Positions 1 to 4,806 of a stretch of DNA of 5,658 nucleotides are shown piece by piece (the first letter of the stretch is position 1; each line of letters opens with the position of its first letter). The translations under genes and the position numbers were made by a program. The notes under the pieces were generated by a model. It did not search any database, was not told the origin of the DNA, and saw only the letters and a list, made by a program, of their open reading frames with translations. Source of the DNA: Cocleimonas sp. (GTDB lineage: Bacteria > Pseudomonadota > Gammaproteobacteria > Thiotrichales > Thiotrichaceae); the NCBI GenBank assembly GCA_023146675.1, contig JAGLBQ010000075.1, positions 1 to 5,658 of the forward strand. Reading direction: 5' to 3'.

Positions 1-168
1 GCAAGCTTACTCGGTTTGCAGGGCATTGTGGTAAAAAGTCATGGCAATGTTGATGCGCTTGCTTATGCAAAGGCAATTGGTATTGCGCGTAAAGAGGTGA
101 AGGCTCAGCTCCATTTGCGGATAAAATCAACACTGGAAGCCATGATGGATACTAAAAGGATAAAGTAA
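1..168 (+). CDS. plsX: PlsX, phosphate acyltransferase (C-terminal end only)
   Basis: The window opens inside this gene; 55 codons are visible before the TAA stop at 166-168. The segment beginning ASLLGLQGIVVKSHGN matches the conserved C-terminal part of PlsX (family pattern ASLLGL-GIVVKSHG). PlsX is a peripheral membrane enzyme that converts acyl-ACP to acyl-phosphate, the acyl donor used by PlsY to make lysophosphatidic acid. The tail after the conserved block is basic and helical and ends TKRIK. The fabH start lies 2 bases after the stop and its ribosome site is inside the last plsX codons, so the two genes should be co-transcribed and probably translationally coupled. The identification rests on a short but characteristic segment plus the classic plsX-fabH neighbourhood. 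The start and catalytic part lie outside the window. Confidence 0.93.
   Translation, partial: ASLLGLQGIVVKSHGNVDALAYAKAIGIARKEVKAQLHLRIKSTLEAMMDTKRIK
156..160 (+). promoter_or_regulatory. Ribosome binding site of fabH inside the plsX 3' end
   Basis: AAGGA lies 10 bases before the fabH ATG and overlaps the last plsX codons. It supports the ATG at 171 as the real start and suggests that translation of fabH depends on ribosomes finishing plsX. Confidence 0.65.
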
Positions 169-170
169 AT

Positions 171-1139
171 ATGTTTTCACGAATTGCTGGCACAGGTAGC
201 TATTTACCAGAAAAAATCATGACAAACTATGATTTGGAAAAAATTGTTGATACAAGCCATGAGTGGATTGTAGAGCGCACGGGGATTGAAAAACGTCACC
301 TTGTCGCTGATGATGAAACTACCTGTGATCTTGCAGAAAAAGCAGCGCGTTTAGCAATGGAAATGGCAGGAAAAACAGCGGATGATATTGATTTAATTAT
401 TGTTGCAACCACTACACCTGATTTAGTTTTCCCTAGTGTTGCCTGTCTTTTACAAGACCGTTTAGGTGTTAAAAATGGCAGTGCGGCATTTGATGTGCAA
501 GCCGTGTGTACCGGTTTTATTTACGCTTTGGGTATTGCAGATAAATTTATTAAAAGTGGCACACATAAATGTGCATTAGTCATTGGTGCAGAAACCTTCT
601 CCAGAATTATTGATTGGACGGATCGCAACACCTGTGTTTTATTTGGAGATGGTGCAGGTGCTGTGATATTAGAAGGCAGCGAAGAAGCAGGGCTATTATC
701 CACGCACTTACATGCTGATGGTAACTATGCAGATTTGCTCAAAGTCGATGCAGGATTGTCAAGAAACTCAGAAATATTAAAAGCAGGCAATGCCTTTGTT
801 GAAATGCGCGGAAATGAAGTGTTCCGTATGGCAGTAAAGACGCTAGGGCGTATTGTTGATGAAACTCTAGAACATAATAATCTACAGAAAAAAGATATTG
901 ATTGGTTAGTACCGCATCAGGCTAATATTCGCATTATTAAAGCAACCGCTAAAAAGTTGAAAATGTCGATGGATCATGTGGTTGTTACGGTGCATGAGCA
1001 TGGTAACACCTCTGCGGCATCTATTCCGTTAGCGCTGGATACTGCGGTGAGAGACGGACGGATTAAACGTGGCGAGACTCTTTTGCTGGAAGGTTTTGGT
1101 GGCGGCTTTACTTGGGGCTCTGCTTTGGTTAAGTTTTAG
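171..1139 (+). CDS. fabH: FabH, beta-ketoacyl-ACP synthase III
   Basis: Complete 322-residue cytoplasmic enzyme, close to the usual length of about 317-330. It condenses acetyl-CoA with malonyl-ACP to start each fatty-acid chain in the type II pathway. The thiolase-fold catalytic triad is visible: Cys113 in QAVCTGF, His249 in VPHQANIRI and Asn279 in HGNTSAAS, matching Cys112, His244 and Asn274 of E. coli. Also present are the N-terminal GTGSYLPE block (residues 7-14), the RTGIEKRH substrate-loop segment (36-43), the FGDGAGA turn (158-164) and the C-terminal GFGGGFTWGS block (308-317). The ATG at 171 fits the family N-terminus and has AAGGA 10 bases upstream. It follows plsX by 2 bases. Unlike the common gammaproteobacterial order, fabD does not follow; a 97-base spacer and a Uma2 gene come next. 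The intact motifs argue for a working enzyme. Confidence 0.98.
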   Translation: MFSRIAGTGSYLPEKIMTNYDLEKIVDTSHEWIVERTGIEKRHLVADDETTCDLAEKAARLAMEMAGKTADDIDLIIVATTTPDLVFPSVACLLQDRLGVKNGSAAFDVQAVCTGFIYALGIADKFIKSGTHKCALVIGAETFSRIIDWTDRNTCVLFGDGAGAVILEGSEEAGLLSTHLHADGNYADLLKVDAGLSRNSEILKAGNAFVEMRGNEVFRMAVKTLGRIVDETLEHNNLQKKDIDWLVPHQANIRIIKATAKKLKMSMDHVVVTVHEHGNTSAASIPLALDTAVRDGRIKRGETLLLEGFGGGFTWGSALVKF

Positions 1140-1160
1140 AGTCAATAATGGGTGCCATGT

Positions 1161-1188
1161 TTGAGTTCAAAATTATTCACGATATGAT
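1161..1188 (+). promoter_or_regulatory. Candidate sigma-70 promoter for the Uma2 gene
   Basis: TTGAGT at 1161-1166 and TATGAT at 1183-1188 are separated by 16 bases. They match the -35 (TTGACA) and -10 (TATAAT) consensus at 4 and 5 of 6 positions. Transcription would start near 1195, leaving a leader of about 40 bases before the ATG at 1237. It sits in the fabH-Uma2 spacer, so the Uma2 gene may have its own transcript. No convincing terminator for fabH is visible before it, so read-through is also possible. Confidence 0.45.
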
Positions 1189-1210
1189 GCTAAACTGTAA
1201 GATATATCAT

Positions 1211-1227
1211 TAAATTTTTTAAATTTA
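1211..1227 (+). repeat. AT-only inverted repeat abutting the Uma2 ribosome site
   Basis: TAAATTT, a 3-base T loop, then AAATTTA form a perfect 7-bp inverted repeat. Its last base is the first base of the AGGTGG Shine-Dalgarno site (1227-1232). It is made only of A and T, so the RNA hairpin would be weak, and chance in an AT-rich spacer is plausible. It could modulate access to the ribosome site or be a protein-binding palindrome. Confidence 0.4.
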
Positions 1228-1232
1228 GGTGG
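1227..1232 (+). promoter_or_regulatory. Ribosome binding site of the Uma2 gene
   Basis: AGGTGG ends 4 bases before the ATG at 1237 and is the clearest Shine-Dalgarno sequence in the window. It fixes the start codon of the Uma2-family gene. Confidence 0.65.
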
Positions 1233-1236
1233 TTTT

Positions 1237-1695
1237 ATGGAGTGGGCAGAAGTAATAGAACATCCTTTCTTAAAAGATATTCCCTTTAAGATTGAGCTGA
1301 ACGAGTGGGGAAAGATTTTAATGAGTCCCGCAAGTAATAGCCATGGTAGAAAGCAATTTGATATAGGCGTACTGATAAAGGATGCTAAAAAATCGGGTCA
1401 AATTATCATTGAGTGCTCAATACAAACAGAAAAAGGGACTAAAGTTGCGGATATTGCTTGGTTGAGTGATGAATTTTTTGCTAGGCATGGGGATAAAACA
1501 CCTTATGAGGTAGCTCCAGAAATATGTGTTGAGGTTATTAGCCCATCAAATTCAAGAGGTGAGATGCAGGAAAAAATAAAACTGTATCTTGATAGGGGAG
1601 CTTTAGAAGTTTGGTTATGTGACCTTGAGGGTAAAATAACCTACTATGGTCATACTGGACAGCTTGCTCATTCAATAGAGCTTAATAAAAAATAG
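1237..1695 (+). CDS. Uma2-family protein (DUF820), PD-(D/E)XK nuclease fold
   Basis: Complete 152-residue protein of the Uma2/DUF820 family, annotated elsewhere as putative restriction endonuclease; a biological role has not been settled for most members. Family landmarks in order: IELNEWGKILMSPASNSHG (residues 19-37, the E-x-G then SP-S-H block), ECSIQTEKG (59-67), VADIAWLSDEFF (70-81), ICVEVISPSNSRGEM (96-110), then K113/K115, LYLDRGALEVWLCD (116-129). The likely metal-binding and catalytic set is Glu59 and/or Asp72, Glu99 and Lys113, by analogy with the fold. Residue 71 is Ala where many members have Pro. It is shorter than the common 180-200 residue form but nothing looks cut off. No methyltransferase or toxin-antitoxin partner is adjacent, so a restriction role is unsupported. 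It lies alone between fabH and uvrC with its own likely promoter, as expected for an inserted accessory gene. Confidence 0.88.
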   Translation: MEWAEVIEHPFLKDIPFKIELNEWGKILMSPASNSHGRKQFDIGVLIKDAKKSGQIIIECSIQTEKGTKVADIAWLSDEFFARHGDKTPYEVAPEICVEVISPSNSRGEMQEKIKLYLDRGALEVWLCDLEGKITYYGHTGQLAHSIELNKK

Positions 1696-1712
1696 GATCT
1701 AGGTATCAATCA

Positions 1713-1731
1713 TTATCCATTATTTGGATGA
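1713..1731 (+). terminator. Weak hairpin after the Uma2 gene
   Basis: TTATCCA (1713-1719) and TGGATGA (1725-1731) can pair as 7 bp including one G-U pair, around a 5-base loop, 18 bases after the Uma2 stop. No T-run follows, so it is at best a weak or Rho-assisted end. It could also be incidental. Confidence 0.25.
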
Positions 1732-1740
1732 CTTCTGTGG

Positions 1741-1769
1741 TTGACTGATCTTAAAATAATAACTATCTT
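1741..1769 (+). promoter_or_regulatory. Candidate sigma-70 promoter of uvrC, possibly leaderless
   Basis: TTGACT (1741-1746, 5 of 6 to the -35 consensus) and TATCTT (1764-1769, 4 of 6 to the -10 consensus) are separated by the ideal 17 bases. A start 6-7 bases after the -10 box falls at about 1776, the A of the uvrC ATG. No Shine-Dalgarno sequence is present before that ATG, which agrees with a leaderless transcript, though this is inferred from spacing only. Confidence 0.4.
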
Positions 1770-1775
1770 GCTAAA

Positions 1776-3611
1776 ATGACAGAGTCCAAGCAACCCACCC
1801 CGCCTGAAGAATTCAATAGTAAAACTTTCTTAAAAACGGTGCCTCATAAGCCAGGTGTTTACCGCATGATCAATAGTGATGGCGATATACTTTATGTTGG
1901 CAAGGCTAAAGATCTAAAAAGTCGCGTTTCAAGTTACTTTCGCAGTAATTTGGTTAATTCGCGTATCTGGTCGATGGTAAAGCAGATACAAGATGTTCGT
2001 ATAACCATCACTAGCACAGAGGCAGAAGCACTGCTGCTCGAAAGCAATCTAATCAAAAAGCACTTACCACGTTATAATATTTTACTGCGTGATGACAAGG
2101 GGTATCCCTATCTTTATCTTTCTAGTCATCAATTTCCACGTTTGAGATTTCATCGAGGAGGGCGTAAAGGCAAGGGGCAATACTTTGGTCCTTATCCCAG
2201 TGCAGGCGCGGTAAGAGAGGCTCTGAATAAATTACAAAAATTGTTTCAAGTTCGACAATGTGAGGATAGTTATTTTTCCAATCGTACTCGTCCCTGTTTA
2301 CAATTTCAAATTAAGCGTTGCTCTGCGCCTTGTACCAATGAAGTAACCTCAAGTGATTACCAAAGAGATGTCAATCACACCATTAAATTTTTACAAGGGA
2401 AAAGCAAACAAGTTATTAATGATCTTGTTAAGCAAATGGATCAGGCGGCAGAAAAACTGGCGTATGAAAAAGCAGCAGAATACCGTGATCTTATTGAAAA
2501 ATTGCGGGCTATCTCACAACAACAATATATTAGTGGAGCAAAAGGCGATATCGATGTGATTGCATTGCAGTTTGCCTCTAAGGTTGCCAGTATTCAGGTG
2601 TTAACGATTCGTAGTGGTCATAATTTAGGTAATAAAAACTACTTTCCTAAGCTGCCTGCAATGGAGTTGAGCGAAGCTGAAATAATGGCTTCATTTATTG
2701 CACAGTACTATCACACCAGAAAAATTCCACAACAGATAATCTGTAGCCATGCGCCAGAAGATAATAATGCTTTGTCTGAAATGCTAGCACTAAAGGCTGA
2801 GCATAAGGTTAAACTAATCCACAATACACGTGGAGAACGCATTCGTTGGCTGGAAATGGCATCACGCAATGCCATGCATGCATTACAGATCAACCTAAGC
2901 TCAAAAGCAGGGATGCAAAAACGCCTGTTGGCATTACAAGATGAGTTACAACTTGGCTACATTCCTTCTCGTATTGAATGCTTTGATATAAGTCATACGC
3001 AGGGTGAAGCAACCGTTGCATCCTGCGTTGTCTTTGGTAAAGAAGGCGCTATTAAATCTGATTATAGGCGTTATAATATATCGGGTATCATTGGCGGTGA
3101 TGATTATGCGGCAATGAAGCAAGTGCTCCAGCGCCGTTTTAAAAAAGCACTGAAAGAAGCGGCGAAACTACCTGAGCTTTTATTGATTGATGGTGGCAAA
3201 GGGCAGGTCAAACAAGCGTTAGACGTTATGGAAGAACTGCAAATTAGCGGCGTGGATGTGGTGGGTGTTACCAAAGGTGAAGGGCGTAAAGCAAATTTAG
3301 ACACCCTAACCATTGGTAAAAATAGAGTTGAACTAGAGTCGTATTCCAGTGCCTTACATTTGGTGCAACAAATTCGTGACGAGGCACACCGCTTTGCTAT
3401 AACAGGTCATCGTCAGCGTCGTCAAAAAGCACGTACTAGCTCACCATTAGAGGAAATTGCAGGTTTAGGGCCAAAACGCAGACAAAATCTGTTAAAACAA
3501 TTTGGTGGAATGCGTGCAATTACCGTTGCAAGTATTGATGAATTAAGCAAAGTCTCAGGCATCAGTCGTCAACTGGCTGAAAAAATTTATGATGTATTTC
3601 ATGGAAAATAA
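1776..3611 (+). CDS. uvrC: UvrC, excinuclease ABC subunit C
   Basis: Complete 611-residue nuclease of nucleotide excision repair; recruited by UvrB at a lesion, it cuts 3' and then 5' of the damage. N-terminal GIY-YIG domain: GVY at 27-29, YVG at 40-42, Lys43, Arg50, Glu89 in LLLESNLIKKH (3' incision). Cysteines 162, 174, 182 and 186 have the 12-8-4 spacing of the E. coli cluster that binds 4Fe-4S. UVR domain (UvrB contact) about 212-246. RNase H-like C-terminal nuclease with Asp404 (ECFDISH), Asp472 (LIDGGKGQ) and His538 (RDEAHRF) for 5' incision. Tandem helix-hairpin-helix DNA-binding region about 557-607 (IAGLGPKRR, VSGISRQLAEKI). The ATG at 1776 is the only sensible start: a stop lies in frame 7 codons upstream, and the next Met (31) is inside the GIY-YIG domain. 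No ribosome site precedes it. pgsA follows after 2 bases, the usual uvrC-pgsA pairing. Confidence 0.98.
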   Translation: MTESKQPTPPEEFNSKTFLKTVPHKPGVYRMINSDGDILYVGKAKDLKSRVSSYFRSNLVNSRIWSMVKQIQDVRITITSTEAEALLLESNLIKKHLPRYNILLRDDKGYPYLYLSSHQFPRLRFHRGGRKGKGQYFGPYPSAGAVREALNKLQKLFQVRQCEDSYFSNRTRPCLQFQIKRCSAPCTNEVTSSDYQRDVNHTIKFLQGKSKQVINDLVKQMDQAAEKLAYEKAAEYRDLIEKLRAISQQQYISGAKGDIDVIALQFASKVASIQVLTIRSGHNLGNKNYFPKLPAMELSEAEIMASFIAQYYHTRKIPQQIICSHAPEDNNALSEMLALKAEHKVKLIHNTRGERIRWLEMASRNAMHALQINLSSKAGMQKRLLALQDELQLGYIPSRIECFDISHTQGEATVASCVVFGKEGAIKSDYRRYNISGIIGGDDYAAMKQVLQRRFKKALKEAAKLPELLLIDGGKGQVKQALDVMEELQISGVDVVGVTKGEGRKANLDTLTIGKNRVELESYSSALHLVQQIRDEAHRFAITGHRQRRQKARTSSPLEEIAGLGPKRRQNLLKQFGGMRAITVASIDELSKVSGISRQLAEKIYDVFHGK

Positions 3612-3613
3612 TA

Positions 3614-4153
3614 ATGATTTTTAATCTACCTATATTTCTAACTCTGTTAAGAATTCTGGCAATCCCTCTGGTGATTGTTTTTTTCTATCTGGGCTACCCA
3701 TTAGCTGCTGCAACAACGTTTGGGCTGGCAGGCGTAACTGACTGGGCAGATGGTTATTTTGCACGCAAATTAGGGCAAGAATCTCGTTTTGGAGCATTTC
3801 TAGACCCTGTTGCTGATAAATTGATAGTAACGGTTGCTTTGATACTAGTGGTCAGCCAAGAAGTGAATATGTGGATTACGCTGGCTGCCTGTATCATTAT
3901 TGGTCGTGAAATTGTGATTTCTGCTTTACGAGAGTGGATGGCTGAATCAGGTCAGCGTAGCAAGGTTGCAGTTGCTAACTTAGGTAAAATTAAAACAGTG
4001 GCTCAAATCTTTGCATTGATATTTTTGCTCTATAATCAGCCATTGTTTGGCTTTCCAATTCGTGAAACGGGGTTGGTATTATTAGCGATAGCAACGGTCT
4101 TGACAGTTTGGTCTATGATGCAATATTTGCAAAGTGCATTTAAAGAAGAGTGA
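3614..4153 (+). CDS. pgsA: PgsA, CDP-diacylglycerol--glycerol-3-phosphate 3-phosphatidyltransferase
   Basis: Complete 179-residue inner-membrane enzyme that transfers the phosphatidyl group of CDP-diacylglycerol to glycerol-3-phosphate, giving phosphatidylglycerol-phosphate, the committed step to phosphatidylglycerol and cardiolipin. The CDP-alcohol phosphotransferase signature is complete: Asp43, Asp46-Gly47, Ala50-Arg51, Gly60, Asp64 and Asp68, with D-x2-DG-x2-AR-x8-G-x3-D-x3-D spacing. The N-terminus FNLPIFLTLLRILAIP is typical of PgsA. Hydrophobic segments near 7-26, 30-42, 71-83, 87-104, 127-140 and 151-170 suit a six-helix membrane protein. A GGAAA about 6 bases before the ATG lies in the last uvrC codons, so expression is probably coupled to uvrC. 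A long hairpin ends the unit 26 bases after the stop. Among family relatives (phosphatidylserine or cardiolipin synthases), the sequence and uvrC neighbour favour PgsA. Confidence 0.95.
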   Translation: MIFNLPIFLTLLRILAIPLVIVFFYLGYPLAAATTFGLAGVTDWADGYFARKLGQESRFGAFLDPVADKLIVTVALILVVSQEVNMWITLAACIIIGREIVISALREWMAESGQRSKVAVANLGKIKTVAQIFALIFLLYNQPLFGFPIRETGLVLLAIATVLTVWSMMQYLQSAFKEE

Positions 4154-4179
4154 GCTTGTTGGAGGATATGAGGAAAGAG

Positions 4180-4233
4180 AAATTTCTTACAAAGATGCAG
4201 AGCTTAGGTGTTTGCGTCTTTGTGAGATAATTT
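4180..4233. terminator. Long imperfect palindrome, likely bidirectional terminator
   Basis: Arms 4185-4199 and 4213-4227 pair as 15 bp, including two G-U pairs on the plus-strand RNA, around a 13-base loop. With T4228 bulged out, five more A-T pairs (4180-4184 with 4229-4233) extend it to 20 bp. TTTTATTT follows at 4231-4238. It sits between the convergent pgsA and the acidic-protein gene, the right place for a shared terminator. The arms contain ACAAAGATGCA and TGCGTCTTTGT, close to a CGCAAAGACGCAAAG-type palindrome that I recall as dispersed in several bacterial genomes. It may therefore be a decayed repeat copy reused as a terminator. The structure is seen directly; the repeat origin is inferred. 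Confidence 0.7.
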
Positions 4234-4257
4234 TATTTGGACAGTAGAATTTAAGAA

Positions 4258-4506
4258 TTAATCAAGTAAATAATCAACATCAAATACATCACGTAAACTG
4301 CGTTCTAATGCCTTTTGCTCAAGATAGTCTTCTACATTGCGACGAATCACATGAGGTTTCATGTTCTTTTCTTTCTTTTTATTAGCCTCATCTTGATCTT
4401 CCTCAAATTCTTCCTCTAATAATTCTAATTCTAAGTCAATAAAATCTTCTAAATCCTCATTATCAGCATTGGTTGGTAATTGTTCTACTTCTTGTAGTGG
4501 TCGCAT
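4258..4506 (-). CDS. Small acidic protein of unknown function
   Basis: 82 residues, no signal peptide or membrane segment. Three parts are visible: a strongly acidic Glu/Asp/Leu-rich stretch (about 6-40), a short basic linker (NKKKEKN, 42-48), and a C-terminal part likely helical with alternating charges (IRRNVEDYLEQKALERSLRD, 54-73) ending in DVDYLLD. This plan and the RR..ED.LE.K.L pattern recall the short gammaproteobacterial proteins named PA3496 family (putative envelope integrity), but that is from memory and not secure. The start is supported by AGGGG 11 bases upstream. It converges with pgsA and lies downstream of purH on the same strand, about 300 bases away with palindromes between, so it probably has its own promoter. 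The highly biased composition could also reflect a disordered or nucleic-acid-mimicking segment; no function should be assigned. Confidence 0.72.
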   Translation of the reverse strand: MRPLQEVEQLPTNADNEDLEDFIDLELELLEEEFEEDQDEANKKKEKNMKPHVIRRNVEDYLEQKALERSLRDVFDVDYLLD

Positions 4507-4517
4507 TGTTGTTAGTT

Positions 4518-4522
4518 CCCCT
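4518..4522 (-). promoter_or_regulatory. Ribosome binding site of the small acidic protein gene
   Basis: On the minus strand AGGGG lies 11 bases before the ATG at 4504-4506. The spacing is on the long side but this is the only purine-rich site there, and it supports the chosen start. Confidence 0.5.
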
Positions 4523-4640
4523 GCATTATTGCAGTTTGTAATTATTATTAGACGTTGTTAATGTTGTAATTATTTCAGAAAATATTATTTTTATTTATGT
4601 ATTAGAAATACTTACTGCTTGCTAAGTGATTGTATTATTA

Positions 4641-4781
4641 ATGATTGAAGCTGAATATGAGATGAGTAGACGAATAATTAATCAATTTATTTTTGTGGGA
4701 ATTAGCTTGCTGACCAACGGTACAGCAAACTTATTATTCACCGTACCAGCACTCTATCAGAAGCCTGATTCAGACTCCTGA
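4641..4781 (+). CDS. Doubtful small ORF with a signal- or membrane-like peptide
   Basis: An open frame of 46 codons from the ATG at 4641, or 39 from the ATG at 4662, ending TGA at 4779-4781. From 4662 it reads MSRRIINQFIFVGISLLTNG and continues through a second hydrophobic part to LYQKPDSDS. Two arginines followed by a hydrophobic run resemble a small membrane or exported peptide. No clear Shine-Dalgarno site or promoter supports it, and its 3' end overlaps a palindrome. It may be a chance ORF or the remains of a longer gene. I do not recognise it. Confidence 0.2.
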   Translation: MIEAEYEMSRRIINQFIFVGISLLTNGTANLLFTVPALYQKPDSDS

Positions 4782-4782
4782 T
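4756..4782. repeat. 27-base imperfect palindrome near the purH 3' end
   Basis: ATCAGAAGCCTGA mirrors TCAGACTCCTGAT around a central T, with 11 of 13 positions complementary. Each half also contains smaller hairpins (ATCAG-AAGC-CTGAT and TCAG-ACTC-CTGA), so alternative folds are possible. It lies about 25 bases past the purH stop on the minus strand and may form part of its transcript end. Confidence 0.5.
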
Positions 4783-4787
4783 ATAAC

Positions 4788-4802
4788 ATAGGCAGTGCCT
4801 AT
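4788..4802. terminator. Short perfect hairpin just after the purH stop
   Basis: ATAGGC, a 3-base centre and GCCTAT form a 6-bp hairpin beginning 4 bases after the purH stop on the minus strand. For purH the following sequence, GTTATAT, is only moderately T-rich; in the plus direction AATTTTAAT follows. It is a candidate terminator for either direction, or a 3' end stabiliser, probably acting with the neighbouring palindrome. Confidence 0.4.
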
Positions 4803-4806
4803 AATT

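Larger units (their letters stand above)
4507..4806. other. AT-rich spacer between the acidic-protein gene and purH
   Basis: About 300 bases with no established gene. The left part (4523-4620) is very AT-rich and should hold the minus-strand promoter of the acidic-protein gene; several TAATAA-like boxes exist, so no single promoter can be chosen. The 11-base direct repeat TTGTAATTATT occurs at 4536-4546 and 4564-4574, 28 bases apart. The right part holds a small plus-strand ORF, a TTGCTG/CAGCAA hairpin (4707-4728) and two palindromes near the purH stop. No RNA gene is recognised. Confidence 0.6.

Noticed and set aside
1148..1158. ATGG-GTG-CCAT as a terminator for fabH.
   Set aside because: Only a 4-bp stem with no T-run; too weak to call.
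2353..2559. 68-codon plus-strand ORF inside uvrC in another frame.
   Set aside because: It lies wholly within the conserved UVR-domain coding region and has no recognisable motif; it is a shadow of uvrC.
3104..3313. 69-codon minus-strand ORF opposite uvrC.
   Set aside because: It is antisense to the conserved RNase H-like domain of uvrC and has low-complexity Ser/Leu/Pro content, typical of a shadow frame.
4168..4230. A 20-codon ORF (MRKEKFLTKMQSLGVCVFVR) after pgsA, preceded by GGAGG.
   Set aside because: The GGAGG is only 2 bases from the ATG, and nearly the whole frame lies inside the terminator-like palindrome, which explains the sequence better.
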